A DNA stretch of 64,000 nucleotides from Phocaeicola dorei. Lineage in GTDB: Bacteria; Bacteroidota; Bacteroidia; Bacteroidales; Bacteroidaceae. Positions 53,451-62,158 of this stretch are shown here, piece after piece. A program made the position numbers and the translations under genes. The first letter of the stretch is position 1. Every line of letters begins with the position of its first letter. The DNA lies in contig NZ_CP046176.1 in NCBI RefSeq assembly GCF_013009555.1, positions 3,937,501 through 4,001,500 on the forward strand, given 5' to 3'. The notes under the pieces are model-generated. The model saw only the letters and a program-made list of their open reading frames with translations, was not told where the DNA came from and did no database searches.

Positions 53451-55013
53451 TCACTTTCCGCTTTTCCTCAACCGTCTGTCTACATCCGCCGTCCTGACAT
53501 TATCCAAAAGTACACCGGCGGAAGAAATGTCGTTGACTTGTATCCGGTCAAGCGACAAGTTCCCTACATTAACGGCAATTACCGGTATCCTGGGATCAGG
53601 CTTTTCCGATTGAAAGGTGGCATTGTCCACAGCTATACTTCTCACATTTCTGATAAACAGTCCATAACTCGGCAGATTCCCCCATACAGTAGGTTGCGGA
53701 TAACCTTTCTCATCCTCTTTCACCTCCCGATGGGAAGACCAATATTGGTTCCGAAATACATTTCCGGCAGTATCATGCCGTTTCCCTTGCATATCATTCG
53801 CCGTACGGCAATTTCCTGCTACAAGCCCGCCTTTATTTAGAAAGCGAACATTGCTCAAATAAATATTCTCTATCTCACCACCGGGAATCCCCGTTATGGA
53901 AGAACAAAAATTACCGGTATCATAAGCGGTTACATTACTAATCTGTATATTTCTCATTTTTCCTATTGGAGGAACCGGAGCCTCATCTATATATTTCCGG
54001 CCTCTATTCGCCAAACGGACATACAAAGGACATTCCGTACCCTCAATTACGATATTGTCAATAGACACGCCATCCATTATTCCACCATCCACCACCTCCA
54101 AAGAAATAGCCGTAATACCGCTTGGAGTAGATTTTATAATGCGGTCCCCTTTATTGCAACTCGGTTTAACAATACAATTAGAAATGACAATATTCTTATA
54201 TCCTCCGGTCGATTCGGTGCCACATTTTATAGCATTGGCAAAGCTGCTGACAATACAATTATTAATAACGACATCTTCACAAGGAGCCAGCCCCGTACTT
54301 TTCAACACGATTCCGTCATCGTCCGAATCGATGACACTATCAGACAAGATAAACCTGCGACAACCGTCAATATCTATACCGTCATTATTACCATTACAAT
54401 GGTTGAAAACATGGATATGCTCTACAATAACATCTTCACAATCCAGATAATGTTGATTCCACAAGGCTGAATTCCTCATACTGATACCTGAGATACGTAC
54501 CCCTTTACATGAAATAAAAAGGATATTGCGCGGCCTGCCGTCGGCATCACCCGGTACTCCGCCCACACGCCCTTTTCTGCCCTTTCCTCTCCCATCAATT
54601 ACACCTTTGCCTGTAACGGCTATATTCCTAGCCCCCACCGCATAAATCAACGCCGACCATCCGCCTGCATCTTTCAAAGAGCGGTAAACTGCTCTCGGCT
54701 GAATAGGAAAATCAGCATAATCCTCACTGGCATAAAGGCAGGCACCGTTATCCAAATGAAGTTCTACATTATCTTTCAGAAAAATAGTACCTGTCTTAAA
54801 TTTACCCGGAGGAATAACCACTCTTCCGCCACCCTGCCTGTAACAGCTTTCAATCGCTTCATTGATAGCTTTCGTATGCACCATCATAGTATCACGGGTG
54901 GCTCCGAAATCCAGAATATTAAATTCTCCCGTCCTCCCGTGCTCCTTCGTTTGAGCAAAAACATGGATGACAGAAAGACATAGATAAAGACAAGTCATCA
55001 GCTTCTTTTTCAT
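53451..55013 (-). CDS. polygalacturonase-type hydrolase, GH28
   Basis: A 520-residue secreted GH28 protein from the ATG at 55013 (signal MKKKLMTCLYLCLSVIHVFA); an upstream extension to 55097 lacks a signal. The pectate-lyase-like N-cap is FNILDFGATRDTMMVHTKAI, followed by a right-handed beta-helix. The GH28 acids are clear: NGNNDGIDIDGC (near 240) and DSDDDGIVLKS (near 262). It lacks the N-terminal beta-sandwich of the other two GH28-like proteins and is the most typical GH28 here, so it should cleave galacturonic acid linkages in pectin. It sits between the alpha/beta hydrolase and the heparinase-like lyase. Confidence 0.9.
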   Translation of the reverse strand: MKKKLMTCLYLCLSVIHVFAQTKEHGRTGEFNILDFGATRDTMMVHTKAINEAIESCYRQGGGRVVIPPGKFKTGTIFLKDNVELHLDNGACLYASEDYADFPIQPRAVYRSLKDAGGWSALIYAVGARNIAVTGKGVIDGRGKGRKGRVGGVPGDADGRPRNILFISCKGVRISGISMRNSALWNQHYLDCEDVIVEHIHVFNHCNGNNDGIDIDGCRRFILSDSVIDSDDDGIVLKSTGLAPCEDVVINNCIVSSFANAIKCGTESTGGYKNIVISNCIVKPSCNKGDRIIKSTPSGITAISLEVVDGGIMDGVSIDNIVIEGTECPLYVRLANRGRKYIDEAPVPPIGKMRNIQISNVTAYDTGNFCSSITGIPGGEIENIYLSNVRFLNKGGLVAGNCRTANDMQGKRHDTAGNVFRNQYWSSHREVKEDEKGYPQPTVWGNLPSYGLFIRNVRSIAVDNATFQSEKPDPRIPVIAVNVGNLSLDRIQVNDISSAGVLLDNVRTADVDRRLRKSGK

Positions 55014-55108
55014 GGTATTTACTGAATTATGATAATAACAAATCGCAACTTCTCCCTTTATATCATTCAATACGAAAGAGAAGAAATAAAGACTCAACGC
55101 GGAGCTGA

Positions 55109-56716
55109 CTATTTCGTTATAAAAAAACTGCGTTCCACCGGTTCAGCCGTCTGTACCTGTCCGGCAATCCCGTACTGCCAGGCTACAACGGTGACTTTCA
55201 CCGGAAATTTACTGCGGGGAGGAATTTTCGTAAAGACCAGCCTGTTATCTTGTAATTCCGCAGGGCCTTCCTTTACATAATAATATATGGGCAATCCACA
55301 ATCAGAAACAGCTTCAAGAGAAACTGATTCCACTCCTTCCCTCACATCTTCTATCCCCGGAAAAAGTATATATTGGCGTTTTCCCTCTGTATTCCGATAA
55401 GGAATACGAATATTGAATTGTTGTACCGCACTCTTATATCTACTGTCACCCTCATTAGCGGCCAACAGCCAGATATCTCCGGTACGCTTCGGATTATCCA
55501 TTCCCATTCTATAAAAACGCACGGTAAAAGTAGTATCATTCACCTTTGCCACCGGACCGCAAATACGAGTAACTTCAATTCCGCCATGAGCATGTTCCTT
55601 TATCAGTGAGGAGCGTAAAGAGTCCGTATACACCCCTTTTACGTGAAAAGTCAGGCCATCGGCTTCCGGCCGGAAAGCGGCAATCACTCCGGCATGTTGT
55701 CCGGCATCATATTTAACCAACCGGCCTCTCTGCATAAATCCAAGATATTGCATCTGCTTACCTTTATATTTTGCATAGCGGGCTTCGGTCAGTCCGGCCA
55801 TTTCTTTATCAAAATACCAAAATGCATCGTGCTTATCTCCTTTATAGTCCCGATAAGGAGCCGCCTTAGCCCTGTCCTTCTGCTCCGGACGCCAACGCTC
55901 GGCCAACCACCCTTCTTTCGGATTCAGTTTTTTCAAACGGACAGGCTCATTCAAAGAAGGATGTCCGGACAAACGGTATTCCAACGCTTTTCGCAGAAAC
56001 AAAGCAATATAATCGGCAGTCTGCCCGGCCACATCAAAATGTCCACGTCCCGTATCACACAAAAATGAAATACAACTTTCGGGATACATCATCCGAAACG
56101 CCAAAGCAGGGTTCACCCGCGCCTCCCACCATTCATATTCTCCTTCAATCATCAATCCCGGAATACCATCTATATTACGTGTCCTACCCCACTCCAGATT
56201 CTCCCCGCCATAGCCACACAGGTTGGTACGGGGAGCATCTCCATGCAAAGAAATGACAGCCAATGTCCGTTCAGGATTCCAAGCGGCAAAATTCCACGGA
56301 TAAGTGGCCATTGCCGAATGACCGACAGGAACTACAGGTATATGTTCCAACTCAGAATAGCCGCTGACTTCCGCCAGGTCATTCATCATCCGATTGAAAA
56401 TCTCTTGCGTTCCTTTTGTCACATCCCATTGCTGGTCGATTCCGGGAGTGATCCATACCAGTCCGATTCCCATCCGGGACAATGCTTCCCGGAAACGCGG
56501 CATCTCGAACAGGGTTTCCTCACTCATATTGTGCTTTCCTACCATTACGGCACGCAACTGATGGCAATCGGAAGGTATCCACAGGAAGGCAGTCGGTTCT
56601 TTGCCGGTTTCGGAAGAGATGAATCCTTTCAACTGTACGGACCATTGCCATTCTTGGGCAGTAGCAAACAAAGCACTGCACAATAACAATAAAGCAAATA
56701 CTAATTTCCTCATCAA
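55109..56716 (-). CDS. secreted alpha/beta hydrolase with C-terminal beta domain
   Basis: A 535-residue secreted protein (signal MMRKLVFALLLLCSALFATA). Residues about 25-260 form an alpha/beta hydrolase domain: the nucleophile Ser is in VVPVGHSAMATYPWN (near 139) and a catalytic His is likely in CDTGRGHFDVAGQTADY (near 233), with an acid in EGEYEWWEA. The remainder (about 270-535) is a beta-rich domain I do not recognise; it contains PPRSKFPVKVTVVAWQYGIA near the end. In this locus an esterase removing acetyl or methyl groups from a pectic glycan is likely. It starts the lyase/GH28 section downstream of the Rpn-type gene. Confidence 0.72.
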   Translation of the reverse strand: MMRKLVFALLLLCSALFATAQEWQWSVQLKGFISSETGKEPTAFLWIPSDCHQLRAVMVGKHNMSEETLFEMPRFREALSRMGIGLVWITPGIDQQWDVTKGTQEIFNRMMNDLAEVSGYSELEHIPVVPVGHSAMATYPWNFAAWNPERTLAVISLHGDAPRTNLCGYGGENLEWGRTRNIDGIPGLMIEGEYEWWEARVNPALAFRMMYPESCISFLCDTGRGHFDVAGQTADYIALFLRKALEYRLSGHPSLNEPVRLKKLNPKEGWLAERWRPEQKDRAKAAPYRDYKGDKHDAFWYFDKEMAGLTEARYAKYKGKQMQYLGFMQRGRLVKYDAGQHAGVIAAFRPEADGLTFHVKGVYTDSLRSSLIKEHAHGGIEVTRICGPVAKVNDTTFTVRFYRMGMDNPKRTGDIWLLAANEGDSRYKSAVQQFNIRIPYRNTEGKRQYILFPGIEDVREGVESVSLEAVSDCGLPIYYYVKEGPAELQDNRLVFTKIPPRSKFPVKVTVVAWQYGIAGQVQTAEPVERSFFITK

Positions 56717-56797
56717 GCTATATGTTTAAATGAATATTTTCTTTTTAATACGCTCCACTCACGATATTCACTCAACACCTCATTCATTAAAATAAAA

Positions 56798-56830
56798 ATC
56801 CACAGATACCTCATGAGGATACCTGTGGAT
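56798..56830 (-). terminator. terminator after the Rpn-type gene
   Basis: Arms ATCCACAG (56798-56805) and CTGTGGAT (56823-56830) enclose a nested CCTCATGAGG palindrome. On the minus strand the stem is followed by TTTTTATTTTAA, 20 bp past the stop at 56850. The plus strand also has CTTTTTAA, so it may act both ways. Confidence 0.85.
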
Positions 56831-56849
56831 CTTTTTAACCGAACAAGAA

Positions 56850-57770
56850 TTACAACTGATGAACCTCTTCCAATGTCAATCCTGTAATTTCCATAATATC
56901 CTCTGTAGAGAGCCCTTTTTCTTTCATCCTCCGGGCATTGCGAACGACACCTTCCTTAATGCCTTCTTCGCGACCTTCCGCACGACCTTCTTCGCGACCC
57001 TCCATACGCCCTTCCATACGCCCTTCTATCTTTCCTTCCAACTTGGCAGAATCAAGAACATCATTCTGAATCATTAAAGCGCTGAGATGTTCATCGTAAG
57101 CATGACGTTCCTGAGGGGTCATTGAATAATATTTCAATTTTTCACGTGCCTCCCCCAATCCGGGAGCTGTCGTGTCAGGACGGATAATACCCGTCTTCAA
57201 ATATTCTATCCATTCCTCAAGGGGAGTCATGGCCACCTTATTAAACTCATTCACACGGATAAGGAAATACTCAGGATAAATTTCGGAAGGCATACGAGGC
57301 ACAATAGCATCCTTCTCCCGGGTACTGACCTGCAGGAAATCTCCCGTATGCACCCCTTTAAATATATTCTGCCCATGATAAAGATAATCAGTTCCATAAC
57401 CGATATCGAAATAAAGGATACTGATGGAATATATCTTTTTAACTTTATAATAAGTTTCACCCAATGAGATATGCTCCGTAATGGCCTTGGCTACTCCATA
57501 CAGGATACGCTCCAAATAATACAGTTCACGGGTATTTTGGATCTCGATGATAACAATCTCATTTTTACTATTAAGAGCCTTGATATCAACCCGGTTGAAC
57601 TTATCTTCCTCCGTTTGCTGATTACCCTCGCTTTCCAGAATCTCCACTATATGGATATCATCACCTATCAGCACCGTAAGGAACCCTTCGAGCACACCAA
57701 AATTGGCTTTATGACGCAACAGGCGTTTGACTGCCCAATCAAAACGGATATATCTATCTTGTAATTCCAT
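56850..57770 (-). CDS. Rpn family PD-(D/E)xK nuclease (putative transposase-like)
   Basis: A 306-residue protein of the Rpn/YhgA-like family, which are PD-(D/E)xK nucleases linked to RecA-independent recombination. The nuclease core is at the N-terminus: DRYIRFDWAVKRLLRHKANF, then FNRVDIKALNSKNEIVIIEI with the expected D...ExQ pattern (QNTRELYYLERILYG) near 80-100. The C-terminus has a run of short EGR/EGRM/EGRE repeats (about 247-280), a polar, repetitive coiled segment common in this family. It has its own -7 box and terminator, and interrupts the polysaccharide locus between two catabolic genes. Confidence 0.88.
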   Translation of the reverse strand: MELQDRYIRFDWAVKRLLRHKANFGVLEGFLTVLIGDDIHIVEILESEGNQQTEEDKFNRVDIKALNSKNEIVIIEIQNTRELYYLERILYGVAKAITEHISLGETYYKVKKIYSISILYFDIGYGTDYLYHGQNIFKGVHTGDFLQVSTREKDAIVPRMPSEIYPEYFLIRVNEFNKVAMTPLEEWIEYLKTGIIRPDTTAPGLGEAREKLKYYSMTPQERHAYDEHLSALMIQNDVLDSAKLEGKIEGRMEGRMEGREEGRAEGREEGIKEGVVRNARRMKEKGLSTEDIMEITGLTLEEVHQL

Positions 57771-57799
57771 AAGAATATAATTTATTCATTTTCAATGGA

Positions 57800-57807
57800 C
57801 AAAGATA
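57800..57807 (-). promoter_or_regulatory. -7 box for the Rpn-type gene
   Basis: Reads TATCTTTG on the minus strand, a perfect TAnnTTTG match, 29 nt before the ATG at 57770. Confidence 0.55.
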
Positions 57808-57861
57808 CGAAAAAGGATTGCTCTTAAAGAATTATTCCACTTAAATAATTACCCTTATTTC

Positions 57862-58022
57862 TTATTTCACAAATGTTACATTCTCCATATGCTCTTCCAC
57901 AAAGATACCTGCCCAATCCGGAATCTTATACCATTGGGGCCTTTCGGGCATATCATGCCGACATCACCTTACCGTTTATCATCAGGTTCTCGAAACGGAT
58001 ACTCTTTATCTTCCTCATTTCT
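57862..58022 (-). pseudogene. 3'-end remnant of a GH28-like gene
   Basis: Minus-strand reading gives EMRKIKSIRFENLMINGKVM, then after a frameshift at about 57957 MPERPQWYKIPDWAGIFVEE and a tail ending NVTFVK at the TAA 57862-57864. This lines up with the end of the GH28-like protein at 58471 (NIRFENLKINGKV, KPAWYKTSDMARFFVGEHVG, SIVFTK). Only about 53 codons remain. The rest of the gene has been deleted, and gene-free sequence follows up to the intact paralogue. It indicates a lost tandem GH28-like copy next to the Rpn-type gene. Confidence 0.8.
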
Positions 58023-58470
58023 TGAGAGGAACAAAGGAGCCTGTCTGATGGAACTCCTTATTTCCCCATGTGAAACAAGGAGTTCCAATAGTATAAAACA
58101 AGTTGTTTCTGATGGTGGAATCAACTGTTCCACACGTTGGAACACCCTGTTAACCACATAGGTTATCTGCATGAAACAGCTCATCGAGAGAACTACTTCA
58201 TCCGTTTCTGTGTGACAGAAGGGTGACACTTTTTTTATCTGTCACAGTATTCATCACAAATTTAATACACTGTATAACAAGGTATTGAAAAGTCATATGA
58301 CAGTGTGACAGATATTTTTCAAAAAACATATAGTAAGAAAACAGTCGCTATACTACCGAACTCACTGCTACCTCATGCCATTTATAATAATTTTCTTTAG
58401 ACAATGTTGTAGGTCTTTTTAGCTGAGTTGTTTAAATCTTCTTGAAACTCTTGCTTGAGACTGACCTTTT
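58023..58470. other. gene-free spacer with repeats downstream of a GH28-like gene
   Basis: About 450 bp with no supported gene. It contains a perfect 10-bp inverted repeat, GGAACTCCTT (58050-58059) with AAGGAGTTCC (58077-58086), and three copies of TGTGACAGA, at 58211-58219, 58304-58312 and, inverted, 58238-58246. A short minus-strand frame (57969-58229) overlaps the remnant and has no family resemblance. The segment fills the place of the deleted GH28-like gene body. Confidence 0.55.
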
Positions 58471-59907
58471 TTATTTTGTAAATACAATACTGCCCACGTG
58501 TTCCCCAACAAAGAAACGCGCCATGTCTGATGTTTTATACCATGCAGGCTTGCCGGCCATATCATCCGATATAACTTTACCGTTTATCTTCAGATTCTCA
58601 AAACGAATATTCTTCACCATCCGTTCCTTGTCATAGCCAACAATATGTGAGAGTTCGGCATGATCGCCATTATAGGTAATATCTTTAAAAAGCACATTCT
58701 CAATGCCCCTGCCCGGAGCCTTGCAATACTTCTTGTTATAAAATATACGCAGATTCACCAATTGTCCTTGCCTGAAATTCTCGATACGGATATTCTCGAA
58801 CCGCACATTCCGGACCAGATTATTATCACCTGCATTGATAGCCAGGCAGCCTTGATAATCCACCTGCATTTCCCGATGATCCAAAATATCAATGTTCCGG
58901 TAAGTCAGATTCTCCATCACTTCATTTCTTTCCACATCTCCATGCAGCCCGATAAAAATAGGATGCGCCACATCTGCCCACAGGGTAGAATTCTGCATTG
59001 TTACATTACGGCATCCGCCATGAAACCCCATACGTGTAGCATACACGGTAGTGCAATCATCGGAGTTACGGCAAAATACTCCGTCAAACAAGACGTTGTT
59101 GCTGGCAAACACATTCATACCGTCCCCCCACCCGTATGAACTGATGGCCTTTACATTGCGGATTGTCACACTGTCCGAACCTCCAGTGGGACATTGGGTT
59201 GTGATGAGACCTTCCACATATATATTTCGTGAATTAACAATGCTGATACCTGCCCCACGACCTTCGGGATGCACCTCACCCCGTCCCAGAATTTTCACAT
59301 CACGGGCATTGACCGCACGGATACATCCACGCACAATGGCCCCACCTGCCACATAGACAGTCTTTCCCGAAGGAACATTGAGTGTATCGCCGGGTAACTG
59401 ATGTATTCCCGGAGCGAAATAAATCAGATTCTTGTCTTTCAATTTCTTCGGGCGGTTTTCATCTATCGGATTCGCAAAAAGATGAAGATTATGGAAGATG
59501 TCTCCATTTACTTCAATGGACAAGTTACGCGGACGGTCTAGTGTAAAAGTCATCGTACTGCCGCTGATCCTCGGAGTGATACCATACGACAACGGACGCA
59601 CCCTGCCACTCTTTACTTCTCCTTTATTATAGGTGACGGAAACTTCCACCTGCCCGGAAAAGTCAAAATATCCCATTGAGGCCAGTTCAACATGATGCTT
59701 CGTCTGGCGTACTTCATCTACTTTCACCGGATAAGTGACTACTTCTTTCCATCCACCGCCCGATTGCCTCACCCGAACTGTAAAATCGTCTTTCAACTCC
59801 ACCCCGTCACCGGGAACCGTGTAAGTTATCAACTGGTTTTGCGCATAAAGGATACAGGTCATCATCCATAAAAGACCTGTCAAGCATAATGTTCTCATTC
59901 TTTCCAT
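58471..59907 (-). CDS. GH28-like parallel beta-helix glycosidase with N-terminal beta-sandwich
   Basis: A 478-residue secreted protein (signal MRTLCLTGLLWMMTCILYAQ, ATG at 59907 or 59898). A beta-sandwich (about 25-130: DDFTVRVRQSGGGWKEVVTY) precedes a right-handed beta-helix. Acid residues expected for GH28 are in WGDGMNVFASNNV and CRNSDDCTTVYATRMGFHGG, followed by IFIGLHGDVERNEV. It shares architecture and many segments, including HNLHLFANP, with the protein at 47889-49274. GH49 is an alternative family. It is the first enzyme gene after SusC/SusD, as is usual for the enzyme that initiates breakdown. Confidence 0.82.
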   Translation of the reverse strand: MERMRTLCLTGLLWMMTCILYAQNQLITYTVPGDGVELKDDFTVRVRQSGGGWKEVVTYPVKVDEVRQTKHHVELASMGYFDFSGQVEVSVTYNKGEVKSGRVRPLSYGITPRISGSTMTFTLDRPRNLSIEVNGDIFHNLHLFANPIDENRPKKLKDKNLIYFAPGIHQLPGDTLNVPSGKTVYVAGGAIVRGCIRAVNARDVKILGRGEVHPEGRGAGISIVNSRNIYVEGLITTQCPTGGSDSVTIRNVKAISSYGWGDGMNVFASNNVLFDGVFCRNSDDCTTVYATRMGFHGGCRNVTMQNSTLWADVAHPIFIGLHGDVERNEVMENLTYRNIDILDHREMQVDYQGCLAINAGDNNLVRNVRFENIRIENFRQGQLVNLRIFYNKKYCKAPGRGIENVLFKDITYNGDHAELSHIVGYDKERMVKNIRFENLKINGKVISDDMAGKPAWYKTSDMARFFVGEHVGSIVFTK

Positions 59908-60108
59908 TTGTAAAGTTTATTATTGGTTTTATAGAATATACGTTCGATAACTATCAATCACTCAAATCGCCTACCGGCAATTCTAATATACTGCAATTTC
60001 ATTATAAATTAGGGCGTGAAATAATCTTTTACCTAAAGAATATTCTTATTTCACACCCTATCTGCTATAAATCAGTCTATTGATTTTCGATTTATCCTTC
60101 AGTTTTTA

Positions 60109-62136
60109 TTACCAACCGGGATTCTGCGTTAATTGCGGATTCAAACGTATCTGCTGACGAGGAATAGGATCTAAATAATCTCTTTGTGTATAAAGCAAAT
60201 TACCAGCCAAAGTTGCTATAGAACGTCCATAGTCAGGGTCGTTAGGATCAGAGCCTTCATAAAGCCCATAAAGCAAAGGATACTTTTCCGGATAATAACA
60301 AGGTTCACCGAAGTAAGTGGCATCATTGGCTTTCTCTGTTTCGTATGCTGTCCTCAAAACATGTCGGCCCAGTTTACGGCCAGTCAGGTTGATATGCGCA
60401 ATACCCCAACGTTTCAAATCGTCCATACGAAAGCCTTCACCAAAAAGTTCACATGCACGCTCTCTACGTATTTCATCCAACATATTCATTTTTTTACAAA
60501 TAGTTTTTCCTGTAGCATGATCCCAATAACCAGCATCCCAAACATTGGCAATCAACGCATTGGTCAAAGGAGCCACTCCGGCACGGGCACGATTTTTATT
60601 AATAGAAAAATTAAGATCTTCATCTGAAATGTTTCCATTGTTCAATTCACAAGTAGCTTCGGCATAAATGCAATGTACTTCTGCCAAACGGATCAACGGG
60701 AAATCTGCAGATTCTGTATTATCCGGACGATTCGCTCCTTCAATCAGATATTTACGGCTGCTATATCCCCCCATTGTACTATTATTTCTGATTGTGGGAT
60801 GGAACACTGCACAAGAACTGCTATATACGGGATCAGTAGGATCATAATGATCATTGTCCTTCGGAAACACAGGAGTAGGATACGGTTGATTAGCATCCGT
60901 ACGCTGACGTCCATCTTCAGTACGGCTACTATAAGATACACGGTCAGGCAAGAAAGTACAGCCGACAAAACGATAATCACGATTACGATATTCACCTATA
61001 AATGTAGCATATCCCTCGAATTCTGGATTATTCTGCGCATCAGACATACTACCTGTATAACTGATACGAATAGGAAGTCCGTTGCGACAAAGGAAAGATT
61101 CACCAAACTGGGCACTCATACCCGTTGCTGCGCCTACCATGACTGAATGCGATAAATTAATACCACCGCGGTTCAGATCGTAGTCATATTTTTTGTAAAA
61201 AATAAATTCTTTATTTGTACTTTTTCCCACACTTTTGAAATTAGGAATATTCCCACCTTTATCATCAATATTAAACAAATAGTAATAACTCAAAGAGTCA
61301 CATTCTGTCCACAACTTATAAGTTCCACTTTCAGCTTCTTCTATCACCTCTTTTGACATCTGCTTTGCTTCTGTCAGCATATCGGTTATAGAAGGATATC
61401 CTTCTGGCTTAGCAGTGCCTGCCCCTTGTGAAGTACCATCACCATCTAAATCATAATTGATAGCAGGAACATACTTTTCCCACGTAGCCTCATAAAGCAA
61501 TACTCTGGCCAAAAAAGACTTGGCAGCTTCCTTGCTTACTTTTCCTTTGCTTCCTTCCGGGATTTCTGTCTCTTTAGGTAAGTGCTTTACAGCCTCTCTT
61601 AAATCGGACATAATAAAGGCTGCCACTTCATACCGACTGTTTCGAGGGGCCTGTAACACTCCGTCACTGACAGTCAACACATGGTCTGAAATAGGCACAC
61701 CACCAAAATGTTGCAACAAATAAAAATGCTGCCATGCACGAAAAAAATAAGCAGTACCCACTGACTGGGCAATATCGCTTTGGCTTCCATCATAGGCTTC
61801 TGCCTTTTCCAACAAGATATTGCAAGTACGGATATGGGAATAAGGCTTGTCCCAACTCCAATTTTCTTCCGGTGCAGAACCACCTCCATTGCTTCCTAGT
61901 CCACTGATATCCGTCCCCCGGTCCATTATATCATCGTAAGACGGCTTATCATCCAGATTTTTCCATCCAATTACATTATATAAAGCATTGGCAGCCTGTT
62001 CAAAATGTTCAGGAGTCTTAAACACAATAGCCTCTGTTCCCTGAGACAACGGTTCTTTATCAAGAAAATCACTGCATGCTGTCAATGCCATCACTACAGC
62101 CGATACAAGAAAAAATTTATTTATTATGGTTTTCAT
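60109..62136 (-). CDS. SusD/RagB family nutrient-binding lipoprotein
   Basis: A 675-residue outer-surface lipoprotein from the ATG at 62136; an extension to 62172 would overlap the SusC gene. The lipobox is VMALTACSDFLDKEPLS. SusD features are the N-terminal TPR-like helices (HFEQAANALYNVIGWKN, YSHIRTCNILLEKAEAYDG, AYFFRAWQHFYLLQHFGGVP) and the C-terminal RagB region (PLIRLAEVHCIYAEATCELN, EIRRERACELFGEGFRMDDLKRW). SusD proteins cap the SusC barrel and bind glycans before import. The gene follows SusC by 22 bp. The length is at the upper end for the family. Confidence 0.95.
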   Translation of the reverse strand: MKTIINKFFLVSAVVMALTACSDFLDKEPLSQGTEAIVFKTPEHFEQAANALYNVIGWKNLDDKPSYDDIMDRGTDISGLGSNGGGSAPEENWSWDKPYSHIRTCNILLEKAEAYDGSQSDIAQSVGTAYFFRAWQHFYLLQHFGGVPISDHVLTVSDGVLQAPRNSRYEVAAFIMSDLREAVKHLPKETEIPEGSKGKVSKEAAKSFLARVLLYEATWEKYVPAINYDLDGDGTSQGAGTAKPEGYPSITDMLTEAKQMSKEVIEEAESGTYKLWTECDSLSYYYLFNIDDKGGNIPNFKSVGKSTNKEFIFYKKYDYDLNRGGINLSHSVMVGAATGMSAQFGESFLCRNGLPIRISYTGSMSDAQNNPEFEGYATFIGEYRNRDYRFVGCTFLPDRVSYSSRTEDGRQRTDANQPYPTPVFPKDNDHYDPTDPVYSSSCAVFHPTIRNNSTMGGYSSRKYLIEGANRPDNTESADFPLIRLAEVHCIYAEATCELNNGNISDEDLNFSINKNRARAGVAPLTNALIANVWDAGYWDHATGKTICKKMNMLDEIRRERACELFGEGFRMDDLKRWGIAHINLTGRKLGRHVLRTAYETEKANDATYFGEPCYYPEKYPLLYGLYEGSDPNDPDYGRSIATLAGNLLYTQRDYLDPIPRQQIRLNPQLTQNPGW

Positions 62137-62158
62137 ACGTTTATATTTTAACAGATTA

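Noticed and set aside
56955..57050. Short tandem repeats that might suggest a CRISPR-like or minisatellite array
   Set aside because: They are in-frame codons for the EGR/EGRM repeats of the Rpn-type protein, without spacers.
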